Origin: Parietichytrium sp. I65-24A
Taxonomy: Eukaryota; Sar; Bigyra; Thraustochytrida; Thraustochytriidae
Direction: 5' to 3'
Length of the DNA: 64,000 nucleotides
NCBI GenBank assembly: GCA_012862575.1
Contig: BLSF01000101.1
Span: forward strand, 28,038-92,037
Both the position numbers and the translations under genes were made by a program. Below the pieces are notes generated by a model. The model did not search any database, was not told the origin of the DNA, and saw nothing but the letters and a program-made list of their open reading frames with translations. Below are positions 1-11,156 of the stretch, piece by piece. The stretch's first letter is position 1. Each line of letters begins with the position of its first letter.

Positions 1-501
1 GGCCGCAAAGGTAGACGAGATGGCCTAAACTTCGGCCAAGGGAGCAGGAAGTAGTCACTCCCCAAACAAATCACTTCTTCCAACTTCACGATAATTTAAA
101 AAATATTAATTTAACTAGATTCTCGAAATGAGAGCGGTAGCTTGGAAACGAGAAAGGCTTTTGTAAGTTCAGCCACAGAAGCGAATCAAGCTCCTGTCTC
201 CTCCTTTGACACTTTTTACACCTCCAAGAGCTCATTTTAGTCTACCCGAGAAAGCTAGGGTCGCCATTCCACATATTCAGCCTCATTTGCATCAAAATTG
301 GAAACCGGTGGGTGGAGGCGCAAAAAAGATTTTTCTTCAATGTTTGCTTTTCTGTTATATGTACACCTGCAAAGTGAAACATGCCAGCCACAATCTGAGA
401 GAGCGAAGCATTCCTTTTACCCCGAAGCACCTCACAAATATGTTTAACAGTTTAACGTTTAGGATCAAACATCTAAAGTAAACCTGAAAACTCCAGACCT
501 C
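1..501. other. Intergenic, nothing recognised
   Basis: No open frame here resembles a protein and no RNA gene or repeat was seen. It contains the region downstream of the minus-strand 7-TM gene that ends at 502. Confidence 0.5.
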
Positions 502-1632
502 CTAGCCAATGTGTGAATTTGGGCTTTTGGAAGCTTTCGCACTTGTATGAATGGGCGTGGAAGAAGTGGCGCCGTTAATAGATTCCACACCAACACTTTT
601 GCAAACAGTTGTGCGTGGTTGCACATGTGAACTTGAGCTTTGTATAGCCATACCAAAAATACGGAAACGACGTTGCACTTGAGCAGGCGCAAGGAGGTTT
701 GAAACGAAGAACCCTAGTCCAGTAGCCGCAAGTCCCGGGCTGACATAAAGAAAAGACGGAAATGGGATGCTCATGCTCAACAGTCTAAAGATGAGAGCAA
801 GTGGAGTGGTGCTTCCCACCAGCATCATGGACACCCGATAATTTCGCCGCAAATTATTCAGCCTTCTGCGAAAGTGAATTAGTCGCGCTCGCACTTTTGC
901 ATCTGCAGTCACAGTTGTAATATTCTGCTCCAACAAACCCATCATCTCTGAGCAAATTACCTGAAGTTTGTACGAGAACGCCACAAACTCCACTCCTAGC
1001 CACATCACAAAGATGGCTTCCAGCCACGTGAATGGGTCAGAGTCTTGCGTCCCAAAGGATTCTCTCTCCAAGTCCCCAAGCGTAAGAGAAAGAACGCTGA
1101 ACGGGACGCGTGCTACGGCTACAAGGACGAGAGTACCTTTGAGCCTCCGCTTTGCGATCTTGCCTGAAGAAGTACCGATCATACTGTCTATCGGCTTGAG
1201 CAAAGCAAGAATCACGTTCGAAAACTGGAATGCGAGGACTCCAGTCATCAAGATAAACCACACAAATACACTCCCAGTGCATGCCATGTTGATCACGAAG
1301 GTGAGGTGAAAGATTCCGTGGAGCATGTTCGCCACGGCCCCAAGCGAACTCGCGTAAAGCGCGTTCGTGTCTGCCTGCCGCGTTCGGTTGTATATGCGAT
1401 AAAGTATGTAAGCCACGACGAGAAAGTTGAGCGCGGCCATGATGCCCATGACCACCTGAAAACCTTTCTCGTGAACCGAACAAGCAGAGTTGGAGAGGAG
1501 CATGGGATCATAAATGAAGCCATCCCTGCATACGCAGGTCCCGTCAACGCACTCCCCGAACATGCAGTCAAGCCACGACCATGTTCCATTCACGGTACAC
1601 GTAAACCTTGCAGTTACGTTCTCCCGCGCCAT
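502..1632 (-). CDS. EGF-like domain 7-transmembrane protein, family unknown
   Basis: Single open frame of 376 aa from an ATG. The first ~50 residues hold six cysteines in an EGF-like arrangement (motifs FGECVDGTCVCRDGF) and possible N-glycosylation sites (NVT, NGT). Seven hydrophobic segments follow, at about residues 57-80, 93-116, 121-146, 165-187, 202-226, 254-275 and 290-312, then a Ser/Thr-rich tail of ~60 aa. This suggests an extracellular N-terminus, seven membrane spans and a cytoplasmic tail, the layout of a G-protein-coupled receptor. I recognise no family signature, and 7-TM topology alone does not prove receptor function. No signal peptide is visible, so an upstream exon could be missing. 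The gene is isolated, with 3 kb free upstream. Confidence 0.75.
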   Translation of the reverse strand: MARENVTARFTCTVNGTWSWLDCMFGECVDGTCVCRDGFIYDPMLLSNSACSVHEKGFQVVMGIMAALNFLVVAYILYRIYNRTRQADTNALYASSLGAVANMLHGIFHLTFVINMACTGSVFVWFILMTGVLAFQFSNVILALLKPIDSMIGTSSGKIAKRRLKGTLVLVAVARVPFSVLSLTLGDLERESFGTQDSDPFTWLEAIFVMWLGVEFVAFSYKLQVICSEMMGLLEQNITTVTADAKVRARLIHFRRRLNNLRRNYRVSMMLVGSTTPLALIFRLLSMSIPFPSFLYVSPGLAATGLGFFVSNLLAPAQVQRRFRIFGMAIQSSSSHVQPRTTVCKSVGVESINGATSSTPIHTSAKASKSPNSHIG

Positions 1633-4600
1633 GGCTCGGCCCCCGAGCCAAACGAATTCCCGCCGCGCCTCGCCGCAAGGAGACTCTTGATCTCTAGCTC
1701 GATTGGTGGTGAAGTTTTCTGGAGGACATCCCCCTCGTCCTTTCCGGTCTCACTGTGTTTGTGTGTGTCACCAAAAGCACTTGAAGCCTTCTCGAGCTTG
1801 ATGGAACGAACATTCAAGATCCCGACGTCGTGAGAGGAGAATGTGTTCTCGTTAAACTGTTAGGTATCGTGTCTAAAACAAGCTCAAGAACGCGGGCTTT
1901 TGCTGCTCTGAACCTCACTTGAAAGCCTTCTTTCTGATGGCTCCGTGTGAGGGAGAATTCGAAGTCGGTCAAGAGAAGCCTTTGCCGGCGGAACTTGTGC
2001 CCTCAGTTCATCAGGTTGTGTACAACAATTCTCAGCGAAACCATAGTCCACATTTTTCGCGTGATCTCCACAAGCTTTCGCGCCACGAATGGCAATCAAA
2101 GGCGCCCACTACGGATGCACTTCTACAGCGCATCTTGGTTTCTCGTTGCCACCATTTTTAAGGCATTCTCTACCAGTCAGTTCACTGACACCAACCAAAA
2201 GCTCCCTGTCTTTCAGATCAGAATACGCAGTCCGTTAGTTCTTCTCCCGAGAGTTTGTCCTTTTCGGCCGGAATTTGGCTCGAGGGCGTCGGGATGTCCG
2301 TCGAACAGGTTCGCTTATGACCGCTCTTCTCCTAGCTAAGGTGATAAGGGTGAGTGCTTTTCATCCATTCACTCATTCATTGAACAACGCTCTTCCTTCT
2401 CACTATCAGGCTGCCGCCACGGGAACTGAGAAGCCAACGGACAAAATTACAGTATATCCTAACCAGCGTTAGCTCCCAAGAATGGCTGATTGATTCGATG
2501 AGAGGAACAGAATCAGAAATCTACTGACGAAGAAAATAAGTTCGCAGCTGCTGGAGGGTGTTGAATGAAGCTGATCCGGGGAAATCAAAATCAAGATGGC
2601 AATTAGGGCGGATGTCTAATTTAGCGGTGATGGGAAATGCTTCTTTTGCGATGCCTCGCACATCCGACCAGACTCTTGACTCTGCATTTGGCTCTTGAAC
2701 GCAAACGCCCTCTCTTGGCGATCACTTGGAACGCCGTTCCCAAGATGCTCAACGCTTAAGTCCAAAGACTGTTTTTGCACGAAATGATGATGCGCTGTGT
2801 CCTCAGTCAGAATTCGGCGAGGCTTTAGTCGTTCTCGATGTTGACAATTCTTCCACAAGAGCATGATCGCCGCGTCATCGCAGCCCTAGTTGAGAAGTTT
2901 GTGGTTTCACGTTCGGCATTTTACGCCCATTGAATTAAAAAAAAAATGGAATGAATGCTTGTCATCACATGTTCATTCAATGAACATTGAAAGTAATAAA
3001 AATGGAAAATTTGAACAAGGTTGGGCTGGTTGGGCAGTCACACATGAGGGAACAAAACGTACTGTTTTTGTTCGCTACTTATCGAGATTACAGGTGCTAT
3101 TCGCTTTCATCACGTCAAGTTTTGAGTAGAAGAGTCCGACTTTATTATTGACCAAGGTACAGTTTGTATGCACACCCCATCTTCTAGCTGTAGAGTCTAC
3201 GCGTAAATGTAATAATGTCTGAAAGGCTGGATGGTCCTATAGGTTCCTAAAGCGCGAACGAAGAAAAAATGGACGTGCTCACATTTTTGACAATAGACTT
3301 TGTCCAGATATGCTTAGCTTTTGAAGACGTCAAACCCTCTCGAGAGTGATCAATCAAGTTACTGTAAGCTCTTTGTTGCTTAGATGATGAGGGATGATGA
3401 GTGGGCGTTCTCTGGCGTTGCGCTAGTCACAAGAGGGTGCGATCCAACAACCGAATATTCGTTCCATTTCATTGTACTAGGTACAGCGTCCCGACGATCT
3501 GTGACATCTGTGACATCCTAGAGCTCACCGAAACACGGGGTTTCATTTCTTTCCTTTTCTTTATTTCGACTCCTTTTTCTTTTTCGGGATAGCCACTGTA
3601 CATTTTGGATTTTGGGTGCTTCAAGTTGGCCTAACGGAAAGCAAGTGCACATGGTACTAGTACACAACCAAAAAAATCTCGCTAGGAGTGCTACCGCCTC
3701 TTCTACCGCGAGATAGCGAGCGACTAGTGAAGCGCTCATTACAGTATGTCAGGTGGTGTGCACAGTAGCAATAGTTACTTGGACCATAAGACACCCGCAC
3801 AAAAAGACCCGCGCTTGGACGTTTAGATCATTTGGCAATGCGGGTTTCGATGTAATGTGTTTGAAAGATTGAAGTTTAAGGATGTGTGGAAGATGCGAAC
3901 GCCAAAGAACTCAGAGACAGTCAGCATGTCGAGCACTGTTGATCTTTGTTGAAAAGGTTTGAAAGTGCGACAGACGTGAAAGAAATAATCCAAGGTTTGA
4001 CTCGCGCCAAGCCCCGTCGTCGCGGGTGACCTTGGACAAATTGCATTGGTCAGCGGTATTGGCGGTAAAAGCTTATACGCAAGAGCTGGGACGAAGTTGT
4101 TTGTCGGCCGCCAGAGGAAACTAACCCTCGATGTTTATGTGCTTGCCTGACCGTGAGTTTGTGGGTTAGATCGGCGACAAACTTGCACCTCATCACTCAT
4201 GGAGGTCTCTCTCCTCTGTGCTCTATGTGCTCAGTGGTCAAAACTACCAGAAAGGGGGAAGGGGGGAGGGAAGCTGTAGAGGAGAGGGAGAGGGGGGTTC
4301 AGTCTGCGTTCAAGCTGGCAAGTCTCGAAGCCCGAACAGCCTCAAAGCCCAGGTGTGTAACTAACAGCAGTGGGCTATAGCTATGCATGGCAATGCAATG
4401 GCAAAATAGGAAAAAGATCAGCAAAGTTTCGCCCGCCCAGTGAGCCCAGTGAACCCATTGAGGTGGTGTCCAGTGGATTGAGAGGGTGTTTTCCGTCTTT
4501 CTTGCAATATATGCCAGGCGGAACTATTCTCGATCCATCCAGATCCTTGAGGAGCTCACTGTAGTGACGAATTGCCCTGCGTCCTGCGCGATCTAGCAAG

Positions 4601-4680
4601 CGGAGCAGGTTGGCGTCGAGAGCGGGCCGCAAGGGTCGGGGAGTGCGCGAACCTCGTCTATTCGCGTAGCGGTGCTGAAC
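1633..4680. other. 3-kb intergenic region without recognised gene
   Basis: Only short frames with low-complexity or unprotein-like translations occur, on both strands. A perfect 15-base palindrome (GTTCATTCAATGAAC) lies at 2971-2985. The region is the shared upstream space of two divergent genes (502-1632 on minus, 4681 onward on plus), so it should contain both promoters. No TATA-like element could be assigned with confidence. Confidence 0.45.
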
Positions 4681-7600
4681 ATGAAGGTCGTGGCACTGCT
4701 GAGTCTGACTTTGGCTCCGACGGCCGCCCAAGAAAGAGTCACCGATGGTCTCATGGCCTTGTACTGGTTCAAGCAGACCGAGTGCTTGACTGGAGGCTTC
4801 CTGCCCGAGAGCGAAGGCGAGTCATTGGGGGTGATGAAATACGATCTAATAAACTTTGGCGCATCGTCTGCAATCGCTGGCGGAGAGTGGTTTAAGTGCC
4901 CCGAAGTGCCTGCGAGCGGTTCTGTATACGAGAGCGCGCACAACGGCCTGCATTTCTCCGGCTTGCGCCAAGCGGACGGCATTGGTAAAGTGGGAGCTGG
5001 ATACAAAGAGTATGCGCGCTCCTCCGGTGGGGTCGCGGCGCTTGGCTTGAGCAACTCTCTCGCCTTGGAGATGTGGATAAAACCGGTGGTGGACACGACT
5101 CCTACGGATAAAAATCAAATATTATTCGAAATTGGAGAAGACGCAGTTTCGGCGACGGGCAATTGGGAATGTGATTTAGGGAAAACTGACTTCTCTGCTC
5201 AGGTTACTTATAACAGCCTTGCGTCGAGTGTGTCATATCGATACCGGGAGAGCGCTGCTGGCTGCCACAGTGGATCCATCGCGGTGGAGAGCCTGAGTAA
5301 TGACGCTGTGTATCACATGGTCCTCCAGAACAGCCCTGAAGGTGGCGGACAGCTTTTTTTCACCAAGCACAGTTCAGAGACGGTTGGCTACGGAGCAAAC
5401 GAGACCGCCCCACAATTGGATATGACAACTTGGACACCATCACACACTGTAAGTACCGTCTCGCTTTATCCTTTTCAGTGAAGAGGGTTTGGTCTCGCTA
5501 ACATCTTGGAAATGGTATCATGATTGACAGATTAAAATTGGTTCGAACCCATTCGTGGCATCGCCTGCTAACGCACTTTCGGCGGGCGGATACAACGCGT
5601 TCTCGGGGGATATTCTGTCCTTCTCTTTGTACAATAGAAAACTGTCGAGAAGCGAAATTCAGCAAAACTTCAGAGCTCGTCTTGCAAACAGCGGTCCAGC
5701 TGTCCCTCTTAAAAGCACATTCGAGCGAAAGGAGGACAGCTCTTTGGAAGTCGATCTAACAGCGTACGACTTTGAGGCAAAGTACTTTGGCGGAGATCCC
5801 CCAACTACTTTCCTGGTAGACACCAATATTACTGACGAATGGGGGCTTGGCAGCAAGCTCTACTCCCTGGATGAGACGACTCGCCTTTTTGCGCCGTTTG
5901 AGACGAGGGAAAACGTTGTCTACGTGGGAAGCACCAAAGACGCCAACAATGGAACTGATTCCTTCTCCCACCGAGCCGTAGATTCAAGTGGAGCAAGGAG
6001 CCTGAGGTCTGGAGTGATCAATGTAAAGACTGTGCCAAGGAATGACGACCCAGAAGTTGTTTCGCCTGTCCCAACGTACTTGGGTGTAAGTCAGGGCCAA
6101 AGGCGGCTGATTACCCTGGAGGCTAAGGACGTCGATTGTATGACGGAGACCGACTTAGCAGTAGACTCGTGCAGCATGGGATTACAGTCCTCGCAAATAT
6201 CACAGTCGTCCTCGCAGACTTCTCTAGGTAAGCTTTATATTCCTGCGAGTGGCCTCTCGGCAGATAGTACAGAGTGCCCATCCTACGATGCATCGACAAG
6301 CACGACAATAGGTACGTCATACAGCTTTCCAGGTTTCAATCAGGCTCCCGGAATTCAAGCCAGATATGTGTGCTTTGAAGCATGCTCACGAGAGAGTACT
6401 GCAAACCCGTGTCCTGCATCGGTGAAGGAACCATCGGCAGGGGAGGATCCCATTTTAGGAAAGCACTCCTTCACGTGGAAAGTGGAGGACAGCTCTCAAT
6501 CAAGCTCCAAAACAATCACATTTGCTCTCCTTCCAGAGTCACTCAGTAGCCTGCAAATTGAATCAGAGCGAATAACTTTAACGGAAGACGCTGAGGACTA
6601 CATGGAAATCGGATTTGGAGGCTATGACGTGCTATGCGAAACAGATGTCGACACCCCCAGAACGTCCCCCGACGTGAAGTGTCAAGATCGACTTCAAGCA
6701 ATGTACCTTACTGGTCTGCCTCCCGTTGAACAAGGATATCTGTACACGACAAAAGACGATCCGGAGAGTGTGCTTTTGGAGATTCCCGAAGATGGGCTCG
6801 ATTTGACGCCCTACGACAATGTCCTCTATTTTCGGCCGGCTTTGAACTACTTTAATCAAGATATCTGGCCCCTTTGCAGTGAGAACGCCACGATGGGAAA
6901 GTCCAAGTGCCCGCATGGAAAGCAGCCATGGGAAATTAACTCATTCATGTGCGCTGGCCCAGATGTATCGGAAAATCCAAACTCGTGCCGACAACTGGAC
7001 AGCGAAGCCTTTCCGGAGACGTTTGGAAAAGTGACCACAGTGCAAGACATGGCCGGAAATATAATGGGGACGCACAAAGCCTGCTCTGGCACCAAGACCC
7101 TCGCAAGCGGTGGAACTGAATTCGATGCGAGTGGTTGTCCAGTCGAAGTCTCTTTTGCTTTCCATGTTGACGGAGAAGATGCCGTCACCGGATCGCATAA
7201 GATTTGGGTTACCAACGAGCAGGACCCGATAGAAGTAGAACTGCCCGCAACCGAGCTCACCGAGACCGACGGGAAAGTTGACCTACTGGAGGCTTTTAGC
7301 GGTTGTATGTCTATACAGTCCTTCGGAAATGAGCCAGCATCGTCTGTTGTGCAAATCGTTTTGGAGACTGTTGGTGGAGAGCTCAAACTCGGAGCATCGT
7401 CCGAGATAGAGACCGTTCAGGTTTTCACAAAAAAGCAAGCTACCGACACCAATGTCCTTGCCCTCGCCGGGCCTATCGAGCCAATCAACGACATGCTTTG
7501 CACCTTGCATCTGGTCTCAACTTCAAATGCGAATGGGCAGATAAATGTATTACTCTACGATGTCATTCGCGTAGATGAAAGTTTCACTTACAAGGCAAGA

Positions 7601-7849
7601 ATTGTTGACAACCGTACAGTGGCGATCAACAGAGTGAGCACTGGCGGGACCGAAAACGCATTGACAGGAGAAGAGGCATCGTCCACACCAGTGGTTGTGT
7701 GGGTTTTCGCTTCGTTGGTGTTGATTGGTATGATAACTTCTGCAGCTTTCCTTCTCCATAGATTCAAGGGGCCCCTGGTCAAAGACCCCACAACCGAAGT
7801 ACACCACTTTTCAAGCGTTGATGCCAGCAACTTTGATAATCACTTATAG
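4681..7849 (+). CDS. LamG/concanavalin A-like fold type I membrane protein (2 exons)
   Basis: Two exons, 4681-5448 and 5531-7849, give 1028 aa. The 82-nt intron starts GTAAGT, ends CAG and falls in phase 0, so the frame is continuous. The ATG at 4681 opens a clear signal peptide (KVVALLSLTLAPTAAQ). Residues ~25-340 resemble a LamG-like jellyroll domain (LALEMWIKP, then YNAFSGDILSFSLYNRKLS split by the intron). The long middle part looks like cadherin or Ig-like beta domains with acidic motifs such as RNDDPE and EDGLDL. A single membrane span (VVVWVFASLVLIGMITSAAF) lies at about residues 975-1000, followed by a short cytoplasmic tail. It is probably a cell-surface adhesion or glycan-binding protein; the ligand is unknown. 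Confidence 0.85.
5449..5530 (+). other. Intron of the LamG gene
   Basis: GTAAGT at 5449 and ACAG at 5527-5530. Both flanking exons stay open and encode one uninterrupted LamG-like fold, which supports the splice. Confidence 0.85.
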
Positions 7850-8088
7850 GACTGACAGAGCCTTCGGCACTCGAAACTTTGGAAAAGTCACCCGTGCATT
7901 TGTATTCCAAGTTTGGAACGCGGCGGAATATCTTTTAACACTCTTTCTGCCCCAAACCAAAGCGATATGTGGTCACTCTTTAACGTGCTAAAAATATAAA
8001 AAGCTACTGTGTCAAATTTTAAATAGAATTGCAGTTATTCAGATTCGATGATCGTGAAGATCGCCGAAATGGCCGGGCTTTTGGCAGG

Positions 8089-9447
8089 CTAAGCGTTGTA
8101 GTATCTTGGATTGGACGATTGGTAGGCTCCTTTGTCTGCATAGTCGGGAATTGTTGCAACGGGCCCCACAGCGAGCGAAGGCTCTTGTTGCTTCTTGCGG
8201 CGAGCGATGAAAGCGATTCCGAGAATTGCTGCTGCGACACCAGCAACGCTGCCGATGATGACCCCAGTGTTGCTTGAATCAGAAGCATCTGCTAAGGTAA
8301 CATTCCCATCAATTGACTCCACGTTGGTGACACTGCTACACGACTGGACGCAACGGTACCAGCCTTGTCCTGTCAAGCACTTTTGGAGGCCGGTGCAGCA
8401 TCTTTTGCCATACCATTCAGCATTCTTGGGGTAATATGGGTCGGCATTCTCAGGTGTGCATTCTCCAGGACAATCTGTCATGCATCGAAGCCAGCCCCTT
8501 GGATCCACCACGCAGCGCTTTGTCCCGCTGCAACAAGCCTGGCCGTACCACGGTGCTTGAGCTGGGTAGTAAGGGTCGTTGCCTTCAGGAGTGCACTGCC
8601 CGCCTTGAGCTGGAGGATCCGAGGTATCGTTTTCCGGAGAGTACCTCACATCGGCAAACACCGCATTGTGGTCCGTCCCGGTCTCCTGCTGGCCATTGAC
8701 GATGGCGGAGTTGGTAACGCTAAAAACTGGCGGATTTGTCTGCTCTACATAGATGTGGTCGATTTTGTCTTTGGAATACTTTGAAGTTCCGGAGTTTGGC
8801 TTGCCCCCCCAACTGTCTGCGAAAGTCACAGGGACAGAAAAGCTCTTGCCGAAGGCGTCAATGGACCCCTGCTTGAGCAGAAGTTGTGAAGGGCAGTTTT
8901 CGCAACTGTTGAAGTCGCCCATGAAAACGCTTCCCTTGGCATTCGGAAACTGGCTGCGGAGTGTGAGCACATGCTTGGTAGCCATGATCATATCATCCAT
9001 GCGCACAGAGTCGTCTTGACAGCAGAGCGGATGGATGCCCATGGCGATGATTTGCCCTTTGGTGGCAATATGCTCCAACACTGCCCACGACAGTCCACGG
9101 TCGCCGTCAAATACAATCACTCCATTAGAAAGTGGTTTCCAGATGTCAGCACGAATGAGGATATCCCCGTCCCAGGATTTTTCCGTGTTTACCGTGTTTG
9201 CCCAGGCGTAGTCCTTGCCAGACTTGGACCGGATTTCGTTGAGTACTGCGTTTTTCTCCCCCCACATTTCCTGGATGGACGCGATGTCTGGGCCGTAGCG
9301 GGCAATAAATCCTCCAATCCTTGAGGCGCGCTGGTAGATTGTCTGGTAGTAGATGTTGTTGGTCATCAGCTTTATTTCGATCGTCGCGTCGACGAGCTGC
9401 AGAGCTGACCCGCAGATGATTGCGAGAAATGCAGCTAGCCTTGTCAT
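8089..9447 (-). CDS. Membrane-anchored endonuclease/exonuclease/phosphatase family protein
   Basis: 452 aa from the ATG at 9447; the open frame reaches 9459 only through a TTG. A signal peptide (MTRLAAFLAIICGSALQLVDA) precedes an EEP (DNase I-like) domain of ~250 aa. Catalytic landmarks are visible: MTNNIY (Asn), IQEMWGEK (Glu), GIHPLCC (His), MGDFNSCE (Asp-x-Asn), DKIDHIY and GTDHNAVFAD (terminal Asp-His). Two ~38-aa cysteine-rich repeats follow (CTPEGNDPYYP..WYG..CC and CTPENADPYYP..WYG..CC), then a membrane span (GVIIGSVAGVAAAILGIAFI) and a short basic tail. It should be a type I surface protein with the hydrolase outside. The substrate (nucleic acid, phospholipid or inositol phosphate) cannot be told. 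It converges with the LamG gene, 239 bp away. Confidence 0.88.
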   Translation of the reverse strand: MTRLAAFLAIICGSALQLVDATIEIKLMTNNIYYQTIYQRASRIGGFIARYGPDIASIQEMWGEKNAVLNEIRSKSGKDYAWANTVNTEKSWDGDILIRADIWKPLSNGVIVFDGDRGLSWAVLEHIATKGQIIAMGIHPLCCQDDSVRMDDMIMATKHVLTLRSQFPNAKGSVFMGDFNSCENCPSQLLLKQGSIDAFGKSFSVPVTFADSWGGKPNSGTSKYSKDKIDHIYVEQTNPPVFSVTNSAIVNGQQETGTDHNAVFADVRYSPENDTSDPPAQGGQCTPEGNDPYYPAQAPWYGQACCSGTKRCVVDPRGWLRCMTDCPGECTPENADPYYPKNAEWYGKRCCTGLQKCLTGQGWYRCVQSCSSVTNVESIDGNVTLADASDSSNTGVIIGSVAGVAAAILGIAFIARRKKQQEPSLAVGPVATIPDYADKGAYQSSNPRYYNA

Positions 9448-11156
9448 CTTGCTTGGCAAACTTCTTCGAGTCGTCGATTGCTTTAATTATTCGAGCGTGT
9501 TTGGTGTTTGATGAACCTTTTCGGGTCACCCTGATCCTGACTCGAGTCAATGCTCTTTCAAAGTTGACGAGAGGGGTTCTTCGGATGGTAGATTCGTGTC
9601 AACATGCGAAACTGGGGACGATAACTAGGGGTTTAGGGGGTTGCGTGGTGCTCTGCTTGGAACCGCCGCCACACGAATCTTTCACGGCATCTTGGCAAGG
9701 TTCATGACAACCTTTCCGGCACACGTGGTTTGCACGCGTTTAACAGGAAAGTATCTTGGCCTTCGCACCTTGTGCCGATTTATTGCATCTTGGCCAACGC
9801 TCCACGGTCACAAAACTCTCTGCCGATTCGTAAGTCACTCATTTTCTGATAACGATAACTTTGGTTGCAAAAGAGCAAGGACAAGTGAAACTTGCCGTGA
9901 ACTTGGCAAAGCTGTGCCACTAAGGCGTTGCAGACGAGTGCAAAAGCGCCGACTCACTTGCCTCTTCGACTGCTCCAATCAACTCGATTAATCAACGTGC
10001 TGGGAGTGAGAGAGTGGCGCCAATCACACGATTCTTAGCAGAGCAAGCAGAGGTATCTGGCACTGTACCCGGCAACACCGAACCATCGCGCGCTGACTCA
10101 AACGTAAAGTAGTGCCTGAGCTTTGCGATTGTTTCTTCGATCACAGTCAGAACACTTCTTATTTGACTGTCCAACAGCTCCAACAGCCATTGTTGGTCTT
10201 CGCATCACTATGCATCACTCTGCACTTTACTGTTAATCCCGAGAGCAAAGCGTTAGAACAGCGCTAGCGTACGTGCTTCTTTTTGCAAATACTTGACGTG
10301 TGCACCTAGGCGCGAACAGCGCGAAGCAAAAGGACTCACCAATCCACCTACCATCTCCTAGGCTACAAGTCGCTGTGGAGGGCAAGAGCGATTGGAGCAG
10401 TTGGATGTGCTTTGATTGCGAGAAGATTCGCGTGGCACCGCCGAGCATTGCGTCTGGCGTGCGAGTGCGCAGCTCTCTTGAGAGTCTTCGGTACTGAGTA
10501 CTAGTACCGTGGATCAATCTGTGCGACTGTGGCACTGGTACTGACAGACATGTGAGTACAGTACAGCTGAGCGAGTGCAAGCATCCGAATTCCGTACTCC
10601 GTGCAGTATCACACGAAACACGGAACGCATTGAGCCAAAACCATGTTCCTGTGTTTGACTGTGAGCTCAGGCATGCTCAGGCATGCTTAGGCAGCCTCAG
10701 CCGTAAAGATTGAAGTCCGTGGGAAAGATATCGATGGAAGCTTTGTGATGTCCGGACTGGCTTTTGAACAGGCAAAGGAGAGGTGGCCGGACTGAGGGGG
10801 AACTGGACTGTAGAAAAGGGAGACGTTCCTGCACGTGGCGAGTATGGCGGGGAAATGACTTGACCAAATACATATTCATATTTTACCATTACAGTAACTT
10901 CGCGTCGATTGACACATTCATCGAGCAGAGCAGAGCGCACTTCTGAACTCACGCGCTCACGTGCCGTTTCGCGAAAAGATTGAAGCGCCGCCCGGAACCG
11001 CCCACTCTTCGAGTTGAGTTCGCCCCCTTAGCTTTGCTAATCATATTCTGAGGTGAAGAAGGCGAAGATTAGGGGCTTGACGACCTGGAACCAGAGGCGC
11101 AAACAAAAAACATCAAACGAACGAAAACAAAAACGAAAACCCCTGTGGGTGGCACT
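9448..11156. other. 1.7-kb intergenic region, nothing recognised
   Basis: Short frames on both strands have no family resemblance. The stretch 10484-10550 is rich in GTACTG/CAGTAC and contains the palindrome GTACTAGTAC. It must include the promoter of the minus-strand EEP gene and the 3' end of the CDF gene. Confidence 0.4.

Noticed and set aside
5538-5550. GGTTCGAACCC resembling a tRNA B box
   Set aside because: Lies inside the second LamG exon, with no cloverleaf around it.
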